Below are positions 19,672 to 26,810 of a stretch of 26,810 nt of DNA, in pieces (position 1 is the first letter of the stretch; every line of letters begins with the position of its first letter). A program made the translations under genes and the position numbers. The stretch comes from Cerioporus squamosus (lineage: Eukaryota > Basidiomycota > Agaricomycetes > Polyporales > Polyporaceae), in assembly GCA_022592435.1 (NCBI GenBank), contig JABYQS010000372.1, positions 1 through 26,810 of the forward strand. The letters run 5' to 3'. The notes beneath the pieces are model-generated. The model saw only the letters and a program-made list of their open reading frames with translations, was not told the DNA's origin and ran no database searches.

Positions 19672-19987
19672 GTTTCAGAGACTCTTGATAGACTCTGAAC
19701 ATTATCAATCGCAAACCTGCTTAGTAATGCTTACTTTTATGGTCGTAGCGGTGGGTCCGGTATAACACCAGACCTTTGTTAGCTTGAACTAGCTCTATTG
19801 ATTACCTCAGCAGCGGTAACAAAGCATTACAGTGTCTGCTTGTCTTGGTTACAAACCTGCACTTCCACACCCGAGGTGCAAGTATCGAGCACGACTCTCG
19901 CTTTCTTCTTGACCCTCATGTTCGTTACACATCGACGCAGACGACATCGCACTGACTGAGCCTTGTACACTACACTTTACCATCCCA
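19672..19987 (+). promoter_or_regulatory. Upstream region of ATG1
   Basis: About 316 bp between the inverted-repeat element and the ATG1 start. The last ~80 bases are C/A-rich and pyrimidine-rich, typical of a fungal 5' leader. No clear TATA box or gene is visible. Confidence 0.45.
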
Positions 19988-22900
19988 ATGGCACCGTCTG
20001 CAGCCCCAAGCCCCACGACCGTCCCTCCCTCCAAGCGCACCGCGAGCACTACTACATCCGAGAGGACAGACAGGCAGAGAGCAGAAGATGCGGAGGTGAA
20101 GCCCTACGTGATTGTGGGTGATCTAGGGAAGGGAAGTTTCGCGACGGTATACCGAGGGTATCATGAGGTACGCATGCGGTATATCCGTGCACTTCTGGAA
20201 GTCTTGACTCTCGCAAATTCAGCAAACACATCACCAAGTTGCGATCAAGACAGTGAACAGAAGTGGCCTCAGCCCCAAGCTCTTTGACAACCTCCAAGGG
20301 GAGATCGAGATCCTGAAGAGCCTGTCCCACAGGCATATCACTCGCCTCCTCGATGTTATAGTGAGTTCTGACTTTCACAATGGCTTCGACTCCTGCTTGG
20401 AGTCCCAGACGTGTATCATTCATGACAGTTTAGCGCGCAGAGAGGAACATATACCTCATAATGGAGTTCTGTGCCGGGGCGATCTTGCGAATTACATCAA
20501 GAAGCGCGGCCGTGTAGAAGGCCTTGAGTACATCCCCTCTCCCGGCGCCGCTCCCACATACTACCCACACCCGAAGTCTGGCGGTCTGGATGAGATCGTC
20601 GTTCGCAGCTTTCTGCGGCAGCTGGGTAAGATCGTCGTCTTCCGTTATGCACACCATCTAACATGAAGCAGCTCGTGCCATCAAGTTCCTCCGAGCACGG
20701 AACCTCATCCACCGCGATATCAAGCCTCAGGTATGTGCGTGCAAAGGTTTGCTAAGTAAACTATGCCTAACGTTGCACGCAGAACCTTCTACTCAATCCG
20801 GCCGGTCCGGACGAGTATGCCCGAGGTCATCCGCTCGGTGTCCCTGTGCTCAAGGTTGCAGACTTTGGCTTCGCCCGTTTCCTCCCGCAGGCGATGATGG
20901 CCGAGACACTCTGCGGCTCACCATTGTATATGGCGCCGGAGATTCTTAGCTACCAGAAGTACGACTCCAAGGCTGACCTGTGGTCCGTCGGTGCTGTGCT
21001 GTACGAGATGGCCGTCGGGAAGCCCCCCTTCCGCGCGCAGAACCACATCGAACTCCTGAAGAAGATTGACAATTCGAAGGGCATCAAGTTCCCCGACGAG
21101 GATCCGCAGATGCTCGCGCGCGCCCAAGCAAAGGGGGAGGAGATCAAGCCTGTCCCGTCGGACATCAAGATGCTCATCCGGAGTCTGCTCAAGCGTGTCC
21201 CTGCGGAGCGGTCGAGCTTCGATGAGTTCTTCACGAGCACGGCGATGGTGAAGTCGAAGTTTCCTCGGCCCAAAGAGCCAACACCACCCCCGGAGGACGA
21301 CGACGATCCCGACCGCATTCCTGACCACCACCGAGTCATTCCTCCTGAGGTGCTCGATCCGAAGGCAATGATTCCGCCGGCGAAGATCAAATTCAAGCGC
21401 AGGACCTCTACAGGGCAGGAAGTCTCGCAGGATCTGTGAGCATTTTATCCGATTTCCACAGCCCCGAAGCTGACACGTTCTTAGTCCTCCGGAGCGCATT
21501 CCTGGTCCTTCACGATCTCCCCCTGGGCCTTCTCCAAAATTCAGCCCTGTCTCGAAGTCCAAGCCACTATCTCCGGACACGTCCCTGATACCGGGAGAGA
21601 CTGAAGAAGATGGTGCTCTGCGTCGCGAGTACGTCCTAGTCGGTGACCGACAAGCGGTGGAAATCAATCGGGCTGTGGACGGTGAGTTCCACGCGCACGT
21701 CTGTCCGTTCCGTTCCAGCGCTTATGGCCCCATGCAGAGATTACATCACGGCGGAGACCTTTACGTGACTCTCGCAAGCCGTCACCGCTGGCTGATGACG
21801 TGCTCGATTCTCCTACCGTAGAATCCCCCAGTCCCACCAATGCGAACACGACATTTCCACCTCCTCCGAATACGAGCCTCCCGCCATTGTCATCGTCGCC
21901 GTCAGGGGCGAGTCCCCGCGGAAACAATCCGCTCACTCGGGCGCTCAGTATTGCGACCGGTATCCTTCGAGGTGGGCGGCGGCGGTCATCAACATACCAA
22001 CACGAGTGGACGCCATCCTCGCCCCGGAGGACGCAAACATTCGGTGGCGCTCGTGGACAAGGGCTGGGCTTGGAATTGCAGGGAGTGCGTGACGCGGAGG
22101 ATGACGAGCTGCTGACCACCCTGGAAGAGCTCGCACAGAAGACGGAAGTGCTCACGCACTGGGCGGACGAGATGTATGACTACGTCAAAGCCTTCCCGCA
22201 GAGTACGTACGCAGTCAGACTGTGCCACTCGTCTGGTGTTGACCTCTTCCCTCGCAGAACCCCTACCGGATCCTAACAAGTTCTCGCGGCGGGAAGGCGA
22301 GACAGAGCGGCTCGCTGCGCGGCGGAAGAACGCAGATATTCAGGCGGAGTATAACGCGATGACGTGCGTCGCGCTGTACATGCTGCTCATGTCCTTCTCG
22401 CAAAAGGGCATCGACAAGCTGCGCAACTTCCACGAGCATCTCCAGATGCGTGACCCGGAGGGAGAGCTCGAGGTCAGCGAGGGCTTCGACGAAGGTCAGT
22501 TCCGTAGTATGAACGCTTTGCTCAGACCTTGATGTGCCACGGCGTATCCAGCCCTGTCCTGGTTCAGGGAACACTTCATCAAATGTCACGATCGTGCTGC
22601 GTTGGTCAAGACCTGGCTTCCCGCTCAGTACACGGGACCGCCGACCTTCCTTGACCAACTCGTTTACGACCGTGCATTGCAGCTAGTCAGTACTTCATCC
22701 GTCGCCCATCAGTGCAGCTACTGACTTAAGGCATGTAGAGCCGTACCGCTGCCAAGAAGGAGCTCTTCGACCAAGCGAATTCCCCGGACGAGTGCGAGAA
22801 GCTGTATGAGGAGTCGCTCTGGTGTCTGTACGCACTGCGGGACGACCTTCTCCAGACCGATAATCCGTTCTTGGATGAGGATCGCAGTACCATCTCAACA

Positions 22901-23144
22901 TGTGCGCCTTCATCTTGGCGCTCCTTGCGATTGTACAGTGCTGACACGCATGATAACAGGGATCAAGCGGACCAAGTTACGTTTGGTCCGCTGTCGCGCC
23001 CGCATGAACATGACGGACCGCGAGCGCGTCAAGGACGCGCGCCTCGACAACAACCTCGTCGATGTCCCGCGGATACCAGCGCCCTGGGACGAGGTGCATG
23101 CGGCAGATCCGCCATCTAGTGAGGACCAGAATATTCACCCATAG
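19988..23144 (+). CDS. ATG1: Autophagy serine/threonine kinase ATG1 (frame break at 20476-20479)
   Basis: ULK1/Atg1 kinase, which starts autophagosome formation in a complex with Atg13 and Atg17. Eleven exons: 19988-20167, 20223-20360, 20434-20625, 20672-20730, 20783-21435, 21485-21681, 21738-22202, 22258-22494, 22552-22685, 22739-22901 and 22960-23144, about 867 residues. Kinase motifs: glycine loop GKGSFATV (47-54), VAIK Lys69, [10 protein letters not shown] (HRD at ~184-186), ADFGFAR (~216-222), [10 protein letters not shown] and DLWSVG. A Ser/Pro-rich linker follows. The C-terminal part ([19 protein letters not shown], then exons 8-11) corresponds to the helical Atg13-binding/membrane-sensing region. 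The frame shifts within FCAGGDL at a run of four G; one more G would make it continuous, and no intron can fit there. Loss of a single-copy autophagy kinase is improbable, so I suspect a sequence error. Confidence 0.93.
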
Positions 23145-23861
23145 CTTCGTCTCCCCTGGTGTCAGTGATTCGGGTATTGTACAGGATCGGAGAACGCAGA
23201 GGACGTTTGTACCATTACTTACCTTTGGATATAGATGTACGCGCATTATGTACTTTTATCATCATAATATATTGGACCTGCTCGGCTTGTTGCTTATGTC
23301 CTGTGTCTGGTTAGGTCACCTACAACACGGATGCATAGTCATGGCTTGCATCCAAACAGCGACTTCGCTATGACGAACTCATGCTTGCATTGGACTACAA
23401 CTGCGCGTCCAATGGAGAGGGCGGCTTATCATGAATTGGCAACCCTCGCTGGGGTCCTGCGGACAACCTGATTCCGTCTTGGCCTCTACGAAGCGTTCGA
23501 GGACATCGAAGCTCGAGCCTCGTGCTGTCGGGCGGACGACCTCGTTCATCGTGGCAAAGGATCGCCTGAGTCGTGCGGATGAAGAAGCGGTCTCTGTCGA
23601 TGGTGGGCAAGCGCAGAGAACGCTCTCTGCCGTGAAGTCAGTTGCTTCCTAGCTTCCGTGGTCAATTCGTACTCATAGGATAGCGTACCACGGGTCCTCA
23701 CACGACGACAAGGTAGAATAACATTGCTCCGTTGAAGACAGAAGTACTAGTGGTACAAGGAAGATCATTACATGCACTATCTTCATGAATCCAAACAGTA
23801 CACCGCCATATTCAGACGAAGGATCGTGCAGTAGTACAACATGGACAATTGCAGGAGAGTG
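23145..23861. other. Convergent intergenic gap after ATG1
   Basis: These 717 bp carry the 3' ends of ATG1 (+) and the small gene (-). ORFs of about 70 residues occur on both strands at 23395-23652 but mirror each other and show no motif. No RNA gene or repeat is seen. Confidence 0.5.
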
Positions 23862-24502
23862 TTACACTCGGTCCGCGCGTTTGCCAAACAGCGTCTTCGC
23901 CCACGCAGACATCGAGCTTGTGCTCGTGCTCGACTTCAGGCGCCCCTCCGCGGGAGACTCAGACTTCGAGCCGAGCTCCCGATCGCAAATCCTCTTCTCC
24001 TCGTACTTCGGCGGTTCGTCGTGAGACATGCTGTCCTCGACATCATCGACCGTCTGATCGGCGGCGCTCGGGTCCTTCCCCTTGTGGGCAGCAGGCAGGA
24101 CGACGATATCGAGGATCTCAAACGAGGTCAGCTTTGCAACGACGACGTTCCATGCCATCGGGGCAATGCGGATGTGCCCGGGGTTCTTCCCGATATGACC
24201 GTTGACGCAGATGGAGATGCGTTCCCTGGCGATGTCCCGAGCGCAGGGTACACGCTCTGCGCAAAGTCAATGGCTTGCTGGAGCGATTCCGAGTCAGTTA
24301 AATGAACGGCCCCGAGTTTGAGGGAGGATGTGGATGGCGGGTGAGGGAAGAATATGGTACGTACCTCATAGCTTTCCGCGGGCGTGACATAGACCGACTG
24401 GCCGTTGAAGCGGTATGCAAGTACCTCCGGGCCTTTCGTAGTCACGGTCGCAGTGGATGGAACCGTAGTACTAGTCGTTGTCGACAGAGCTGCCGCAGGC
24501 AT
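23862..24502 (-). CDS. Small protein of unknown function (frame break at 24236-24238)
   Basis: Two exons on the minus strand, 24365-24502 and 23862-24277, separated by an 87-nt intron (GTACGT...CTCCAG) with TTAACTGAC as a likely branch site. The N-terminus reads MPAAALSTTT, then a beta-strand-like stretch VLAYRFNGQSVYVTP, then AIDFAQSVYPAL. After this the frame must shift by one base to enter ERISICVNGHIGKNPGHIRI, APMAWNVVVAKLTSFEILDIVV and a charged, Ser-rich tail ending KTLFGKRADRV. One extra base in the GGG run (CCC at 24236-24238 on +) would join them into about 184 residues. The layout recalls short basidiomycete hypothetical proteins; no function is known. An in-frame ATG at 24583 could extend the N-terminus by 27 residues. 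Confidence 0.65.
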
Positions 24503-25273
24503 GATGGGTAGCTGGTCGGGATCCTGGCGGTCAGTGTCAGGTAGATAGTAGTGGAGTCTGACTCGTTCTATTCGAAAAGCCATGTGGCTTGCAGCAGCTT
24601 GCAGTGCCTCAGACCGAACACCGCTTGGTCTGGAGTTCTCGCCGGGCTGTGCAGTCTCGATGAGCTCTCAAACTGCCCGCGGGAAGATTGAGAATCTCAC
24701 GACATGTCATATGCGGGTGCTCTGGACTCAACTAATACCCGAAAACGCCCATCTAGCTAGCTGAAAGTCCTGTTCAGAGTTTGTCGGAGATATCGAACCT
24801 AAGTGGTATGGCTGCGCGTAGGTCAGCAGGTCCACCAAGCCGAACCCAATTGGGACCAGTGCCACGCTGGTATCGCCTCGTTTCTTGAGCTGGTATGTGG
24901 GAACTCACCCTGGTTTACCTTGTCCAGGGACTTACCATCCCTTTCACTGCCCAATATTCTGGCCGGTGCAGGCCATGCGTAAGCAGCAAAGGAAGGAGTC
25001 GTGAGTGCACGCAGTAGTATGGAGAAAATATCGGCTCTTGCCGGATATCTGTGCTTCAGGAGGAGAATGCGCAGGCTCATGGTCGTCCGTCCGAGTCGAG
25101 ACCACCAAGATTCCAACATACCATACGCGAAGTGCCCAGGAATAAGATTTGCCATGTTCTACCAGAAAATGCTGACCTATAGATGCAAGCGATGGAGTAA
25201 GTAACTTAAGTCAGTGCCACCTAGTAGTGGCGAACTGACAACTAAGCAGGTTCACAGCTTGCTCCCGACTGTG
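24503..25273. other. Intergenic stretch between small gene and FOL1
   Basis: About 770 bp, holding the promoter of the small minus-strand gene and the 3' flank of FOL1. A 110-codon minus-strand ORF (24823-25155, starting MANLIPGHFAYGM) contains two good-looking splice donors (GTAAGT, GTGAGT) but no recognisable motif. It could be part of a small gene, but I do not call it. Confidence 0.4.
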
Positions 25274-26810
25274 TCATGACCACAGTGCCGAGCTGACCCT
25301 CACAACGTCTCCGAGATGCAAGACATCGTGCACCCGCACCACGGTCGCACCCTGCTGCACCGCACAGCTCACCGCAGCCGCCGTTGCCCAATCGCGCTCG
25401 TCTGGCCTCGTTTCCCGTCCCTCATAACTGCCCGCTCCTGTCTCGTCTCCACCATCCGGCTGCCGCAGTACTGCGCCAAGGAACGACTTCCGCGACGCCC
25501 CAATGAGCAGCGGGTACCCAGCCAGAGGATTCCGTTTCGGCCTCGATGCAGGCGCGCCAGCGACGTCCCGCAGTCGAGGAGAGTAATCGGCGACGACGCT
25601 TGAACATTCGCGTAGCACCTCCAAGTTGCCCTCGAGCGTCTTGCTGAACCCAAGGCCCGGGTCGGCGATAACAAGCCAGCGCCGGATCCCTCCAGGGCCC
25701 TTGACCGCCCTCTCGACCTTCGCGCCGAGCTCGACCCGCACGCCCTCGAGCACCGCACCGCGCCCGCGCTCGTCATTCGCGTACGCGTACTGGCTGTAGT
25801 CCTTGTTCTCCGCCGCGGGCCCGCGCGAGTGCATGAGCACGACAGGCACGGCGAGGTCGCGCGTGACCTGGCGCATCTTCGCGAAGTGCACATCCGATTT
25901 CTCGTTCGGGGGCCAATCTGGGCCGCTGAACGCACAGACGTCGTTGATGCAGTTCGCGCCCGCGTGCACGCTCTCCTCGGCGACCTCCCAGCGGAAGGTG
26001 TCCACGCTGATGAGCGTCGTCGCCGTGCGCGCCAGGAGGGAGCGGCGGCTGGACGGGGACGGGGTCGAAAGCTGCCCTTCTTCGCGGATGGCTTGGACGA
26101 CGGGGACGACGCGAGTGAACTCTTCTTCTGGAGAGACGAAGGCTGCGCCGGGACGTGTGGAGTAGCCCCCGATGTCGATGATGCTGGCGCCGTTGCCCAC
26201 GGCGGAGGTCGCATATCTCAGGGCATCGGGAAGGGAGTAGTGAGCGGAGCCGTCGGAGAAGGAGTCGGGCGTCGCATTCAGCGTTGCCATGATATATGTC
26301 CGGTGTGAAGGTTGCTTTCCCTTGGACGGGTGTGAGGTGGCGGGGTATGTCCAGTAGGTAGTGGTGGGCGGGACTCGCGGGATCTTCGACACCCAGGGCG
26401 ACTGAGTCCCTGTATGTTGCATGGGGTACCGAGGGAAGGGGATGACCTTGTACATGGCGGGTTCGTCCGTCGGTTGTTGCACAAGAACAGACAGCAGACT
26501 CTCCACGGTCTTCTCAACTGAGGGGACCACGTAATCGGGGATCATGCTGGGTATATCAGATCAGTACTGAACAAGACCCACAGCAAGAGAGCACGTACTC
26601 GGCTAATGGCCTTAAGACGAACTCCCTCTCCGTCAGACGAGGATGCGGGATTACCAGCTCTCCTTTCAGGTTATCCAACCTGTTGCGCATGGCTTGCGGC
26701 CGCGTGTCCATGACAATCGAGTCGTACGCTACTATGTCAAGATCGACCATGCGGGGCCCATTGCGGAACGTCCGTCCGCCCGACGGCGGTCTCGATCTTC
26801 TTCAAGAAAT
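25274..26810 (-). CDS. FOL1: FOL1 folate-synthesis protein: HPPK end and dihydropteroate synthase (5' part outside window)
   Basis: Fungal multidomain folate enzyme. The visible parts are the C-terminal portion of HPPK (6-hydroxymethyl-7,8-dihydropterin pyrophosphokinase) and a full DHPS domain, which condenses pterin pyrophosphate with p-aminobenzoate. Exons are 26599-26810 (partial) and 25274-26546, with a 52-nt intron (26547-26598). HPPK shows NGPRMVDLDIVAYDS (metal-binding DxD) and IPHPRLTEREFVLRPLAD. DHPS shows MATLNATPDSFSDG, IDIGGYSTRPGA, ISVDTF, a conserved Asn in INDVCAF, VVLMHSRG, IADPGLGFSK, LIGASRKSFLG and VVRVHDV, the pterin- and sulfa-binding landmarks. A ~70-residue linker joins the domains. 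The frame breaks just upstream of NGPR, near 26769-26777. The aldolase domain of fungal FOL1 would lie beyond the window. Confidence 0.93.

Noticed and set aside
23395..23652. Overlapping 70-codon ORFs on both strands after ATG1
   Set aside because: They are mirror ORFs in the 3' flank without motifs or splice signals.
24823..25155. 110-codon minus-strand ORF between the small gene and FOL1
   Set aside because: No recognisable motif, no clear spliced continuation, and mixed composition; could be real but is not supportable from sequence alone.
25369..26214. 281-codon ORF on the minus strand overlapping FOL1
   Set aside because: It is an alternative frame of the DHPS coding sequence, very Arg/Ser-rich, while the other frame carries every DHPS motif.
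1..26810. A new multi-gene defence or biosynthetic system
   Set aside because: The genes are individually recognisable, face in mixed directions, and have no shared pathway; no terpene, polyketide or peptide synthase, no CRISPR and no nuclease set is present.

Overview
The window is nuclear DNA of a filamentous basidiomycete, most likely an Agaricomycete (wood-decay polypore type). The reasons are many 42-73 nt GT-AG introns in nearly every gene, a FunK1-type kinase, an expanded-family F-box protein, two aryl-alcohol-dehydrogenase-like aldo-keto reductases, a MYND protein, and GC-rich coding DNA with short intergenic gaps. I see no prokaryotic or viral genes, no CRISPR array, and nothing that looks like a new multi-gene system. 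Gene order reads as ordinary chromosomal housekeeping and accessory genes, cut into by small DNA transposons.

Layout: (1) 3-800, the 3' part of a MYND zinc-finger gene (+). (2) 801-2066, intergenic, with a tRNA-like fold and a 24-bp palindrome. (3) 2067-4699, FunK1 kinase (+). (4) 5161-6320, Cys/His-rich protein of unknown function (-). (5) 6321-7567, intergenic, with a cluster of CAAAGCG motifs. (6) 7568-9346, ceramide synthase of the LAG1 family (+, 11 exons). (7) 10035-11586, aldo-keto reductase A (+). (8) 11874-11969, tRNA-Lys(CTT) with an intron. (9) 12340-13362, SFM1-type SPOUT methyltransferase (+, with a 10-nt micro-exon). (10) 13725-16646, F-box gene broken by one TA-flanked inverted-repeat element in an exon and carrying a second, different one in an intron. 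(11) 17150-18578, aldo-keto reductase B (-), paralogue of A. (12) 18994-19671, a 678-bp element with 96-bp perfect terminal inverted repeats and an 8-bp target duplication. (13) 19988-23144, the autophagy kinase ATG1 (+). (14) 23862-24502, small gene of unknown function (-). (15) 25274-26810, folate enzyme FOL1 (HPPK-DHPS part, -, 5' end outside the window).

The genes do not form one pathway. The recognisable jobs are sphingolipid synthesis (LAG1), autophagy initiation (ATG1), folate synthesis (FOL1), ribosomal-protein methylation (SFM1) and aldehyde/alcohol redox (two reductases). The two reductases share exact exon lengths over most of their length, so they are a local dispersed duplication.

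The most interesting signals are three different non-autonomous inverted-repeat transposons within 5.5 kb (14170-14817, 14906-15396, 18994-19671). Conceptual removal of the first restores an uninterrupted reading frame across all five exons of the F-box gene, so that insertion looks recent. A second cross-gene signal is a set of single-base frame breaks at short homopolymers in FunK1, ATG1 and the small gene at 23862, plus a break at a tandem repeat in FOL1. This pattern looks more like assembly indels than four separate pseudogenes.
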